From IMG/VR virus record IMGVR_UViG_3300035687_000024, positions 1-22,040 of that record: a stretch of 22,040 bases of DNA, one strand, 5' to 3'. How positions within the stretch are numbered: position 1 is the first letter of the stretch; each line of letters starts with the position of its first letter. This DNA is from a virus. The notes under the pieces are model-generated. The model was given only the letters and a program-made list of their open reading frames with translations, did not search any database and was not told the DNA's origin. Of the stretch, positions 6,828-14,231 are shown piece after piece. A program made the position numbers and the translations under genes.

Positions 6828-7585
6828 TGTAAGAAGGTCTCCAGAAGGCCCGTCACGAGCTCGGGCGTGATGCGTTCCATGGCTTGCACGCAATGCGGAC
6901 AGCGCACGCGCATGCCGCAGCCCAGCGGGTGCGCGGGGTCGTTGATGAACACGTTGCGCTGGCTGGCATACCCGGTGACCGCCGGGGCGATGTAGCCGCC
7001 GTAAATCACCACCGCCGGCGTGCCGGTGGCCGCGGCGACGTGGTGCATGCCGCCCTCTGGCACCACCACGGCGCGGGCGCGGGCGATGACCGCCGCTGCC
7101 TGCCGCATGCTGGCCGTGCCGATGAAATCGGCCCCGGTCACGCGCTGGGTGTTCACCGTGCCCAGCTGCGCGGGCTTGATGCCGCGTTTGCGCAGCCAGG
7201 CGACCAGCTGCTCCCAGTTGCGCCAGGGCCATTGCTTGTTGGGGCTGGCCCCCATCTTGAGGGTCGGCTCGACGATCACCCGGCCGGCGTGCTTTTCGCC
7301 GAACAGGGTTTCGGCGTGGCTAAAGTACAGCTCCCCCACCGGCGGGCCCCACGCCTGCCAGGTCCATTGGGTTTCCCCCTTGGCGGCAATGTAGGGGCGG
7401 CGGTAGCCATCACGCGCCCGCAGCTGCTGAAAATCCCCCACCTCGTCGCGGCCGGCGATGCGCGGGTTGTTGTCCCAGGCCTCATGCCAGCGCGGCCGCT
7501 CGTACACCACGCGCACCTTTCTGGGGTCGCGTTCCTGCAGGACACGGGCCTGGCCCGTGACCATGAGCTCATCACCCCAGCCCAC
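6824..7585 (-). CDS. GT9 (heptosyltransferase)-like glycosyltransferase
   Basis: This 253-aa protein uses a GTG start at 7585. In-frame upstream codons read TAG CGC GTG, so no earlier start is possible. It begins with GWGDELMVTGQARVL, resembling the GT9/ADP-heptose transferase N-terminal loop. It ends with the GT9-type C-terminal motif at residues 177-197 (EGGMHHVAAATGTP then AVVIYGG), where the usual D-S-G is replaced by P-E-G-G. A Cys cluster CGMRVRCPHC lies near 219-228. At 253 aa it is shorter than LPS heptosyltransferases (about 320-350). The gene is 3 nt from the upstream stop and 4-bp overlapped with FkbM. Donor and acceptor are unknown. Confidence 0.75.
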   Translation of the reverse strand: MGWGDELMVTGQARVLQERDPRKVRVVYERPRWHEAWDNNPRIAGRDEVGDFQQLRARDGYRRPYIAAKGETQWTWQAWGPPVGELYFSHAETLFGEKHAGRVIVEPTLKMGASPNKQWPWRNWEQLVAWLRKRGIKPAQLGTVNTQRVTGADFIGTASMRQAAAVIARARAVVVPEGGMHHVAAATGTPAVVIYGGYIAPAVTGYASQRNVFINDPAHPLGCGMRVRCPHCVQAMERITPELVTGLLETFLQ

Positions 7586-7588
7586 GCG

Positions 7589-8218
7589 CTACGCCGCCGG
7601 CCAAAGCGGGCGCAGCCAGGCTTCCTGGTCGGCGCGGTGCAACACATGCGGCTTGCGCGGGCCGTGGCAGCACACCACCGCAGCGCCGGCGGGCGGCGTG
7701 GGCTTGCAGTGGTACTTGAACGAACAGACCATCGGCACCGGCAGCGCGTCCCAGCCGCCGAGCGCGGTCAGCCAGTCCTGGTCGCCACGAAAGCGCATCG
7801 CGGCGGGCATGGGTGGGTCATTCATGCGTTCCCAGGCCTCGGCATGTTCGCCGGCATCCCAAACCATCACGCCGCTGCCGTAGTCGTTGACCTTCCAGCC
7901 CCACTGCTCGAGGTGGATGATGCCCTTGTGCTGCACCAGGGCGTCGAGACTGCCGACGATGAAGTTGTCGAGATCGAGATAGAGCACCCGGCCCTCGAAC
8001 AGCCCCGGGCGGAACAGCTCGAGCTTGTTCCACCAGCCGGTTGCGCCCGGCGTCAGGCGGATGGTGTCGACCGCATGGCGGTCCGGATCGTCGGTGAGAC
8101 ACACGAAACGGTACGGCGTGTGCAGGTTCAGGAGCACGCCGGCGAACAGATTGTCGACGTAGCGCCGCCCCTTGCCGCAATAGTTGCCCCACTCGACACA
8201 GGCGACGGTCAGCACCAC
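7589..8218 (-). CDS. Small GT-A-type glycosyltransferase (DxD)
   Basis: The likely start is GTG at 8218 (MVLTVACVEWGNYCG, 209 aa), overlapping the GT2 stop by 10 bp. An ATG at 8266 would add residues that only mirror the GT2 C terminus. Visible features are a PYRFVCLTDDP stretch after the first helix, WWNKLELF, the metal-binding DLD at residues 82-84 in LYLDLDNFIVG, FRGDQDWL, and a final HGPRKPH. This layout matches small GT8/nucleotide-sugar-dependent transferases seen in phage and capsule clusters. The gene is part of a coupled chain with GT2 upstream and GT9 downstream. Confidence 0.72.
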   Translation of the reverse strand: MVLTVACVEWGNYCGKGRRYVDNLFAGVLLNLHTPYRFVCLTDDPDRHAVDTIRLTPGATGWWNKLELFRPGLFEGRVLYLDLDNFIVGSLDALVQHKGIIHLEQWGWKVNDYGSGVMVWDAGEHAEAWERMNDPPMPAAMRFRGDQDWLTALGGWDALPVPMVCSFKYHCKPTPPAGAAVVCCHGPRKPHVLHRADQEAWLRPLWPAA

Positions 8219-8898
8219 TTGCTCCGGAACAGTTCGGCATTGCGCTTGTGCATGGCGCGCGTCCACGCGGCCCGCGTGCCGGCACGCGGATGCTCCACGA
8301 CCACGTCGTCACGCAACAGAAACTTGGCACCGACTCGTTGCAAGCGCATGAGGAAATCGGCGTCTTCGTAGCCGGCGCCCTCGCGGTATTCCTCATCGAA
8401 GCCCCCCGCCTTGTCCCACAGCGAGCGGTGCATCATCGACATGAAGTGGAAGTGCGACCCGATCGGTAACTGGAAATCATCGGCCATCGGCGGCACAGTG
8501 GAGTGCGCATGCCAGCGCTTTTCATCCGGCGACCAGCAGCCAGCCGTGACGTATAGCTCACTACCGTAGTGCTCCACCGGCCACAGCAGCTTGTCCAGAA
8601 CCGGGCCCTGGCTGTGCAAAATCTCGGCGCAGGACAGTGCGATGTATTCTCCCCGCGCGACTTCCACGCCACGATTGATCGGCACGCAAGGGTTCAGCGG
8701 ACGATCCTTAAGAGGCAGCCGCACCACCTCGATGTCTGACCACTCCGGCGGCCTGACAAATGGCATCGGCGAGCCGTCATCGACAACGATGATTTCCAGT
8801 TGTATCCGTTCGAGCTCCGGCTTCAGGGTGACGAGCGCTTTTTCCACCGCTGCCGGCCGCTGCCAATACGGCAGGATCAGGGATACGAACGGCTTCAT
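8209..8898 (-). CDS. Family 2 glycosyltransferase
   Basis: This 229-aa protein has its ATG at 8898 overlapping the radical SAM stop (ATGA). The GT2 fold shows: FVSLILPYWQRPAAVEKAL at the N terminus, the nucleotide-binding VVDDGS near residues 38-43, and GGFDEEYREGAGYEDADF with the ED motif near the end. The usual DxD after the Rossmann half is replaced by ALSCAEIL, so metal binding may be altered. It is short for GT2 and has no membrane segment, suggesting a soluble cytoplasmic enzyme. Substrate unknown. Confidence 0.85.
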   Translation of the reverse strand: MKPFVSLILPYWQRPAAVEKALVTLKPELERIQLEIIVVDDGSPMPFVRPPEWSDIEVVRLPLKDRPLNPCVPINRGVEVARGEYIALSCAEILHSQGPVLDKLLWPVEHYGSELYVTAGCWSPDEKRWHAHSTVPPMADDFQLPIGSHFHFMSMMHRSLWDKAGGFDEEYREGAGYEDADFLMRLQRVGAKFLLRDDVVVEHPRAGTRAAWTRAMHKRNAELFRSKWC

Positions 8899-9938
8899 AC
8901 GAAGTCGACGTGCTCGGGCTTGCCGACCATGTAGCCGATGACCTTGTTGCGATCGTTGAACTGGCAGTGGTGGCAGGATCTCGCATCGAAATCGAAGCGC
9001 CGCGTGGTCTTCAGCCAATCGGCGAAGCGCTGCTGCTTCAAGTCGCCGATCTCGCCGTGCGGGGTGTAGGCGTTGGTGCAGCAGGTGTAGACCTTCTGGT
9101 CGCCGCCGATGTAGACCACGAACTGCTGGTAGCCGCAGAACGAATAATCCGGCGCCTGTTTTTCCAGGTCTTCGACCCGGGCACTGAAAAAATCCACCAC
9201 CTTGAAGCGGGCATCCTGCAGCGCGGCGGCCTCGGCGCGCTGGGCGTTGATGGTGATGAGCCAGGGGCCGCTGTAGTACTCTGCGCCCTGCTCGCTGAAC
9301 ATGGCACTGACGCGCAGGTACGGGATGCCGGCAGCCTTGACCAGGGCCGCGCACTGCGCCAGCTCGTCGGCGTTCTCGCGGGTGACGACGAACCCGACCC
9401 CGACCAACGGCCCTTGCAGCTTGCCGGCGGCTTCGAGCGCGCGCATCACCTGCGGCCAGGCGTGGCTGCGGCGGATGCGCTGGTAGGTCTCGGGCGTGCC
9501 AGCATCGAGGCTGATGCGCAGCCAGGTGAGTTTGGCCAGCACCGGCTGGTCTTTCAGGCGCACGCCGTTGGTGACCAGCCCGGTCTGCATGCCCAGCGCC
9601 TGGGCATGGCCGATGATGCGCTCCCACTCCGGGTGCACGGTGGGCTCGCCCCCGCCGGTGAACTCGATCGCCCCCACCCCGGCCGCGGCGCAGTCGTCCA
9701 GGATCTCCAGCGCCTTGGCGGTGGGGATGAAGCGCTTGGGGTTTTTGTTGCCCTGTTCATCGGCGAAGTTGGCCGTGGAAAACCCGCCTTCCATGCGGTA
9801 GGCGCAGAAGTGGCAATCCTGGTTGCACAGGTCGGAAATGATCAGCTGCACGTGCGTGGGCGCCACGTCGCGCCCGGCGCGCAGATCGGCGATGCGCTCG
9901 ATGTGCCACGCGGCTTTGAGGCTGGAGAAGGCGTTCAT
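8895..9938 (-). CDS. Radical SAM protein with C-terminal cysteine cluster (SPASM/twitch-like)
   Basis: This 347-aa protein has its ATG at 9938 overlapping the upstream stop (ATGA). The [4Fe-4S]-SAM motif C38-x3-C42-x2-C45 (CNQDCHFC) is present, with the GGEP-type motif TGGGEP at 94-99. A second cysteine set at C268, C286, C287, C322 and C325 fits an auxiliary cluster domain. Such enzymes do radical chemistry on peptides or on sugars and other small molecules. Neighbouring glycosyltransferases and methyltransferases point to a modified sugar or a modified polypeptide, but the substrate is unknown. No separate small precursor-peptide gene fits between the overlapping neighbours. Confidence 0.88.
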   Translation of the reverse strand: MNAFSSLKAAWHIERIADLRAGRDVAPTHVQLIISDLCNQDCHFCAYRMEGGFSTANFADEQGNKNPKRFIPTAKALEILDDCAAAGVGAIEFTGGGEPTVHPEWERIIGHAQALGMQTGLVTNGVRLKDQPVLAKLTWLRISLDAGTPETYQRIRRSHAWPQVMRALEAAGKLQGPLVGVGFVVTRENADELAQCAALVKAAGIPYLRVSAMFSEQGAEYYSGPWLITINAQRAEAAALQDARFKVVDFFSARVEDLEKQAPDYSFCGYQQFVVYIGGDQKVYTCCTNAYTPHGEIGDLKQQRFADWLKTTRRFDFDARSCHHCQFNDRNKVIGYMVGKPEHVDFV

Positions 9939-10477
9939 GTCTTCCGGGTATGGATGGCGAAAAACGCGCCGTGGTTATGCTTTTTGTGGAAGTCCTTGCC
10001 GATCAGGCAACGCCAGCCGGGAAAATCGGCCGGGGTCCAGCCGGAGCGGTGCGCCTGCCAGTGCTGGCCCTGCAGCCCCCAGGGGTCGGCCGCATCCCCG
10101 CCGTCCTGCGGCATGAAGCCCAGCGGCGTGAAAATCACCACCTGGTGGCGCGCCTTGGCCACCGCCGCTTTGATGAAGGCCTCGCCCTCGTCGCGCTCCA
10201 TGTGCTCGATCACGTCCAGGGCGACGATGGTGTCCACCCGGTCGATGCGGGCCAGCGCTTCCGTGGCCCGCGCGCGGATGACTTCGAACCCGTGCGCCGC
10301 CAGCACATCGGCATATTCGCCATGGGGCTCGGCGCAAATATGGCGGCTGCAGGGCACCAGGGCCTGCGGGCGGATGCCGGCGCCGACATCGAGCAGGATG
10401 TCGACCTGGTGCAGCCAGCCGGCGGCCTTGCCGAACAGGCGCTTGCGCGGGCCGGTGTGCGGGAGCAGCGCGGTCAT
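9935..10477 (-). CDS. Class I SAM methyltransferase
   Basis: This 180-aa protein begins MTALLPHTGPRKRLFG at ATG 10477, overlapping the previous stop by ATGA. The frame runs to 10519 but the ATGA start fits the local pattern better. Motif I is LLDVGAGIRPQ (about 27-37), followed by an acidic AEPHGEY strand end, then VALDVIEHMERDEG and a FTPLGFMPQ strand. This is a methyltransferase_11/ubiE-like layout as in glycan clusters. Acceptor unknown. It pairs with another methyltransferase immediately upstream. Confidence 0.8.
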   Translation of the reverse strand: MTALLPHTGPRKRLFGKAAGWLHQVDILLDVGAGIRPQALVPCSRHICAEPHGEYADVLAAHGFEVIRARATEALARIDRVDTIVALDVIEHMERDEGEAFIKAAVAKARHQVVIFTPLGFMPQDGGDAADPWGLQGQHWQAHRSGWTPADFPGWRCLIGKDFHKKHNHGAFFAIHTRKT

Positions 10478-11058
10478 GGGTTTCCAACCAAGTCTTTTCG
10501 AATCCAGTGTTGCACCCATTCGCCACGCGGGCCGGGCAGGGTTTGCTCAAGGGTGAGCCCGCATTCGGGCAGCACCGCGCGCAGATCGCAGCGCGCCTTG
10601 CCGTGCTTGTACTGGACCACCCCTTCGGAACCCAGCGGCAGGCGCACCACCAGGCGCTCGCGCGCCAGCGCCGCCATGGCGCGCGCCGAGGCCTCCGGGT
10701 CGGCCAGCTTGTGCAGGATGGCCAGGGCCAGCACCAGGTCGCGCGCCGGCAATTGCCGAATCGCGCCAGTCTCGCGCAGGTCGCAGGGCTCGAAACGGAC
10801 CCGGCCCTGTTGCGCGGCTGGCAGCCGCGCACGCACCTGGTGGGCGGCATGCAGGAACACGGCGTTGTTGTCGAAGCCGCGCACCGAGGCGGCGCCGAAC
10901 TTGACGAACTCCAGCGCGATCAGCCCTTCGGCACTGCCGAAGTCATAGACGGTCTTGCCGCTGGCCACGGCCAGCGCCGGGGCCAGGCCCTGCAGTTGTT
11001 CCTCGACGCTGCGGGCGCCGTGCTGCATGCCCTCGATCGCGAACCAGCCGTTAGGCAT
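10474..11058 (-). CDS. SAM methyltransferase-like protein
   Basis: This 194-aa protein has its start ATG at 11058 (MPNGWFAIEGMQHG), overlapping the previous stop by 8 bp. Motif I is YDFGSAEGLIALEFVKFGA (38-56), followed by a GFDNN acidic strand end and DLVLALAILHKLAD. The C-terminal third (VQYKHGKARCDLRAVLPECG) has a Cys and basic residues. It most resembles small class I methyltransferases of polysaccharide or phage glycan loci. The catalytic role is inferred only from the SAM motif. Confidence 0.72.
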   Translation of the reverse strand: MPNGWFAIEGMQHGARSVEEQLQGLAPALAVASGKTVYDFGSAEGLIALEFVKFGAASVRGFDNNAVFLHAAHQVRARLPAAQQGRVRFEPCDLRETGAIRQLPARDLVLALAILHKLADPEASARAMAALARERLVVRLPLGSEGVVQYKHGKARCDLRAVLPECGLTLEQTLPGPRGEWVQHWIRKDLVGNP

Positions 11059-11854
11059 TGAGCATGTTCCAGCACAGGCCGCTGCGCATTTCGTCCAGGG
11101 TCCACTGGTTATCGGCAACGACTTCCATCCACGGACGGCGCAGGCATTGCGCCTGCGGCGGCGGGCCTTTTTCGATGTACCGCAGATCCGTAAAGGCAAC
11201 CGGCCGCGAAATCGCGTCCTGGCCCATCACGAACGCGGGCACGCCTTCGAGAATCGCCGTCACCGCGCAACCGCTGGAATACGTGACCACCGCGCGCGCC
11301 TGGCGCAGGTCGAGCTTCAGTTGCCGGTATTGCTCGACCTTGTCCGCCGTCCACGGGCGGCAGGTGATCTGCCGGGTGGTGACGGCACGGATGGCCTTGT
11401 GGATGTCTTCCACCCAGTTGCCCGCGTAGCCGGCGACGGTTTTCATGAACTGCGCCGACTGCGGCGCCACCACGATGTGGGCGCCCGTGAAACGCCAGGG
11501 CCTGGGTTCCTGCACCAGCCCGGCCTTGATCAACTGCGCCAGGCGCTGGCCATCGGACACCCCGGTGCCGGGGTGCTGCAGCCGGTTGAACGTCGCCCGA
11601 AAGTAGCCATTGATCAGCGGCGGCTGGCGGCAGCCGTCGAAATAGGCGTTGTCCAGATACACCCAGTCGCGGCCTTCGGCCCTGGCTTGCTCCCACAGGT
11701 GCCGGGTGGCCTCGGTGATGCCGTAGAACGCGGCGGCGCCATCGTGCAACTGCGGCGGGATGGCCTCGGCCACCCGGCCGCCGGCGCCGGCGCAGAACGC
11801 ATCCAGAATCACGCGCGCCTTGCCCTTGCCGGGGGTGGGATAGCCGACGATCAT
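11051..11854 (-). CDS. GT-B/capsule-transferase-like protein, paralogue B
   Basis: This 267-aa protein has its ATG at 11854 overlapping the previous stop (ATGA). Its C-terminal half carries SSGCAVTAILEGVPAF (193-208) and NQWTLDEM (249-256). The upstream gene shows the same two motifs in the same order, so the two are tandem paralogues. A helix-Gly-Ser segment followed by EGxP is typical of donor-binding halves in GT-B enzymes such as capsule KpsC/KpsS-like transferases. The N-terminal part has DNAYFDG and a later RLQHPGTG, which also have counterparts in the neighbour. Sugar transfer is plausible but not proven. Confidence 0.6.
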   Translation of the reverse strand: MIVGYPTPGKGKARVILDAFCAGAGGRVAEAIPPQLHDGAAAFYGITEATRHLWEQARAEGRDWVYLDNAYFDGCRQPPLINGYFRATFNRLQHPGTGVSDGQRLAQLIKAGLVQEPRPWRFTGAHIVVAPQSAQFMKTVAGYAGNWVEDIHKAIRAVTTRQITCRPWTADKVEQYRQLKLDLRQARAVVTYSSGCAVTAILEGVPAFVMGQDAISRPVAFTDLRYIEKGPPPQAQCLRRPWMEVVADNQWTLDEMRSGLCWNMLNA

Positions 11855-12660
11855 GCGGCCGCCTTCAGCTCGCGCAGCCGCACGAAGGGCTCGCCGGTGG
11901 TGATCTCGTCGATGGTCCACTGGCCCCAGGCCATGCGCTGCAGGGCCGCCAGGCGCGCCGCATCGTCGCGCCGGGGCGTTTCCGGGTACCCGCCCCACTT
12001 CAAGGCCGCGCCTTCGCAGATCCAGTGCGGGGCGGCGTAGAACGCGGGCACCCCCTCGATCAGGGCGCGGATCGCGGCCCCGGAACTCCACACCAGGCAG
12101 GCGTGGGCCTGCTCGAAATTCTTGCACAGCCAGGCGACGACTTCCGGGTCGCAGGCCGGCTTGCCGGGGTGGTCCAGCACCACCACCTTGCGCGCGGCGA
12201 GCTTGGCGAGGTGCGCGCCCACGCGCTTGTGCCAATCCGGCGGGCTTGCCATCAGGCGGCTGCCGATGCCGCGCTGGCCGCGGATGACCAGGGCGTGGCC
12301 GTCCGTGCGCCAGGGCTTGACTTCGATGCCGAGTTTTTCCCAGCGGGACCCATCGCCGGTGGGGATGGGCCCGGCGCCGTTGTGCTGCGAAATCGACAGC
12401 GCGTAGTACTGCACGCCGGCGGCATCGAGGCCGACATAGCCGTTCTCGGCGACGAACACCAGTCCGCCTAACTTTTCCCACTTGTCGGCCACGGCCTCGC
12501 CTTCGCCGTAGCGGTTCCAGATCACCAGCACGTCACCTGGCCCGGGCTTCGCGGTCGGATAGACGCTCTCTACCTTCCAGCCGGCGGCGGTGAGTCCGTT
12601 GACAAAGGCGTCACGCCGATAATGCGGCTGCGCCCGGATCATGCAATACGCGCGGTGCAT
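11851..12660 (-). CDS. GT-B/capsule-transferase-like protein, paralogue A
   Basis: This 269-aa protein begins MHRAYCMIRAQPHYRRDAF at ATG 12660 and overlaps the preceding gene by 50 bp. A second Met at residue 7 (12642) is the alternative. The motifs SSGAAIRALIEGVPAF (192-207) and GQWTIDEI (246-253) match the downstream paralogue. An N-terminal HYRRDAFVNGLTAAGW resembles the donor or acceptor-binding start of phage-borne glycosyltransferases. LDHPGKPACDPEV around 162-174 lies between the two halves. Probably a cytoplasmic transferase acting with its neighbour on the same glycan. Confidence 0.6.
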   Translation of the reverse strand: MHRAYCMIRAQPHYRRDAFVNGLTAAGWKVESVYPTAKPGPGDVLVIWNRYGEGEAVADKWEKLGGLVFVAENGYVGLDAAGVQYYALSISQHNGAGPIPTGDGSRWEKLGIEVKPWRTDGHALVIRGQRGIGSRLMASPPDWHKRVGAHLAKLAARKVVVLDHPGKPACDPEVVAWLCKNFEQAHACLVWSSGAAIRALIEGVPAFYAAPHWICEGAALKWGGYPETPRRDDAARLAALQRMAWGQWTIDEITTGEPFVRLRELKAAA

Positions 12661-13315
12661 CGAGTGCCTCTTCGATCGTTGTTTTTTTAAAGCAGCCCAG
12701 GGCGGAATCCGGACTGCAGTTGATGACGTCCACGCCCAGGGCCGCCAGCGGCTTCACCAGCTTCGGGAACTGCTGCAGGAACTCGGCATACACCGAATCC
12801 GCCGTCGGGTCCGGATGCTTGCCGAACCAGTGGGTGCGCACGCTGCGCCCGGCGAGCACGCCCTTCATGTCGAAACCCAGCAGCAGGATCCGCTTTGCCC
12901 CCAGGTGCACGGCCAGGTTGATGCACTGGTACCCGCTGTTGCGCCCCGGCATCACGCCGGTGGGCTCGCTACACAAGGCCTCAGTGGGCTGCTTCGGCGC
13001 ATCGGGCCGGCCGACGTTCTGCACGCTTTTGAGCGTCGGGTCTTCCTTGGCCAGGTGCAGGTTTTCCAGGGTGATGCGCAGCCCCGTGTAGGCCTTGTAC
13101 CAGTCGCTGCGGTGGTGCCAGCGCCACCAGCGGTCGTCGCAGAAGTAGTGCACGTCGCACCACGGGGCCAGGCGCAGCGCATCATTGATGGCGATGACCC
13201 GCGCGCGATGCTTGCAGGCATTGACCTGCGCCGGCGTGAGACTGGGCCCGCCGCCGATGAGCACCACGGTTTCGCCCGGCCACAGCCGCGGCACCGGCCA
13301 GTAGACCGGCTTCAT
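12611..13315 (-). CDS. GGGPS-motif protein (DUF115/GT42-like), first gene of the cassette
   Basis: This 234-aa protein has its ATG at 13315 overlapping the connector stop (ATGA). It has a Rossmann-like start (ETVVLIGGGPSLTP, residues 15-28), then RVIAINDALRL, and a second half with NSGYQCINLAVHLGAKRILLLGFDM. The G-G/N-G-P-S-L motif with a later SG...A...G...I.L.G.D motif is shared by DUF115 proteins and, in looser form, GT42 sialyltransferases. Which of these it is cannot be told from sequence alone. It is common near head genes in phages with sugar cassettes. The last 50 bp overlap the next gene. Confidence 0.6.
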   Translation of the reverse strand: MKPVYWPVPRLWPGETVVLIGGGPSLTPAQVNACKHRARVIAINDALRLAPWCDVHYFCDDRWWRWHHRSDWYKAYTGLRITLENLHLAKEDPTLKSVQNVGRPDAPKQPTEALCSEPTGVMPGRNSGYQCINLAVHLGAKRILLLGFDMKGVLAGRSVRTHWFGKHPDPTADSVYAEFLQQFPKLVKPLAALGVDVINCSPDSALGCFKKTTIEEALDAPRVLHDPGAAALSA

Positions 13316-13941
13316 TCCAGCCGGTAGTCGCGCACCTCGAACGGTGCCAGCAGCGCCTTGACGGCGAAGGGCACCTCGAAAATCGCCGAGTTGGCGGACA
13401 GTTCGCGTTGCTCGTAGAGGTGGCCCACGATCAGCTTCATCGCCGCCTTGACCGAGGCCGGCACGTTCGCGGCATGATCGGTGGGGCTGTCCGATGAGGG
13501 CGCGTAGCCGGCGACGTATTCGATCAGCACCGCATCCACGGCGCCGGGCTTCACCGTGGGCCAGACCACGCCAAAGGCGGGCACGATGCGCGCGGGCATG
13601 TCGTAGAGCCCGGTCTGGTACTGGTCGGCCGCCAGGGTGGCGAGTGCGCCGGCGCTGTCGGTGTACTTGACGTGGGTGACGCTCGACACCGGGCCGCGGG
13701 GCAGCAGAATCTCACGGCACCGGTCGCCCCCAAACCAATTATCCAGGCGCATTTCGTAGGTGCGGCGCACGAATGAGCGGCGGGTGAAGTTCTCGCACCA
13801 CTCGCGCGCGGCGACGATCAGCGCGCTGATCAACGCATCCTGGTCGGTGACGTCGTCGAGGATGCGGCAATGGTCCTTGGCCTCGGCCAAGGTGACCGGC
13901 TCGGCGACGGCGGCGGTCTTGACGGTGAGGCTGTAGACCAT
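13312..13941 (-). CDS. Head-tail connector protein (gp6/phiE125 gp8-like)
   Basis: This 209-aa protein forms the ring bound under the portal that completes the DNA-filled head. The start ATG at 13941 overlaps the 66-aa gene stop by one base (TGATG). The N terminus shows the family pattern VTLAEAKDHCRI, then D..LI..LI.AAREWCENFTRRSF, and a RTYEMRLDNW strand. The second half includes LPRGPVSSVTHVKY and a C-terminal helix VKAAMKLIVGHLYEQRE. It is normally followed directly by head closure; here the 7.9-kb cassette intervenes. Confidence 0.9.
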   Translation of the reverse strand: MVYSLTVKTAAVAEPVTLAEAKDHCRILDDVTDQDALISALIVAAREWCENFTRRSFVRRTYEMRLDNWFGGDRCREILLPRGPVSSVTHVKYTDSAGALATLAADQYQTGLYDMPARIVPAFGVVWPTVKPGAVDAVLIEYVAGYAPSSDSPTDHAANVPASVKAAMKLIVGHLYEQRELSANSAIFEVPFAVKALLAPFEVRDYRLE

Positions 13942-14141
13942 CAGTTAAACAGACGCTGCAGGCGGTTCGGGCGGGACACGGCCTGCTCGGGCGCACCGGT
14001 GACGGCCGCCTCGATGGGCGCCTTCACCGCCTGGCGTAGCCGGATGAATTCCTTGGCCACGCCCGGGGGCAGATCGCGCACCTGCCCCTTGCGGTAGGCA
14101 AAGCGCGCGCCGGCCACGGGTTCGGTGAATTTGATTTTCAT
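13941..14141 (-). CDS. Small 66-aa phage protein between capsid and connector
   Basis: The start ATG at 14141 is chosen because a strong AAAGGAG site (14152-14146) lies 4 nt upstream. An earlier in-frame Met at 14201 would run through the terminator. Sequence: MKIKFTEPVAGARFAYRKGQ, then VRDLPPGVAKEFIRLRQAVK. Small proteins of this type (FAYR.GQ, DLP..VAK.FI) often sit between capsid and connector in GC-rich siphophages. Their role is unknown to me. Possibly a head-stabilising or assembly factor. Confidence 0.8.
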   Translation of the reverse strand: MKIKFTEPVAGARFAYRKGQVRDLPPGVAKEFIRLRQAVKAPIEAAVTGAPEQAVSRPNRLQRLFN

Positions 14142-14178
14142 GGGACTCCTTTGTTTGAACGCACCGGTGGATGCGCTC

Positions 14179-14212
14179 AAAAAAAGGCCCGCCGCTTTCA
14201 TTCGGCGGGCCC
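14179..14212 (-). terminator. Rho-independent terminator after the capsid gene
   Basis: Minus strand: GGCCCGCCG (14211-14203), 8-nt loop, CGGCGGGCC (14194-14186), then T7 (14185-14179). The stem is a perfect 9 bp and nearly all GC. It lies about 20 nt beyond the capsid stop at 14232. Confidence 0.9.
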
Positions 14213-14231
14213 GTCGTGCCCTTAGTGCTGG

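Noticed and set aside
7589-8266. ATG start at 8266 for the small glycosyltransferase
   Set aside because: The extra residues mirror the GT2 C-terminal codons. GTG at 8218 gives the expected N terminus and a short overlap.
8910-10556. Long plus-strand ORF (548 aa), and similar ones at 18290-19753, 14247-15713 and 6884-8371
   Set aside because: All lie opposite well-recognised minus-strand genes. They have Arg/Ala/Gly/His-rich shadow composition typical of GC-rich DNA and no family resemblance.
5449-13315. DNA hypermodification island
   Set aside because: No thymidylate-synthase homologue, nucleotide kinase, glycosylase-like or DNA-binding partner was recognised. The mix of GT families fits a protein or lipid glycan better.
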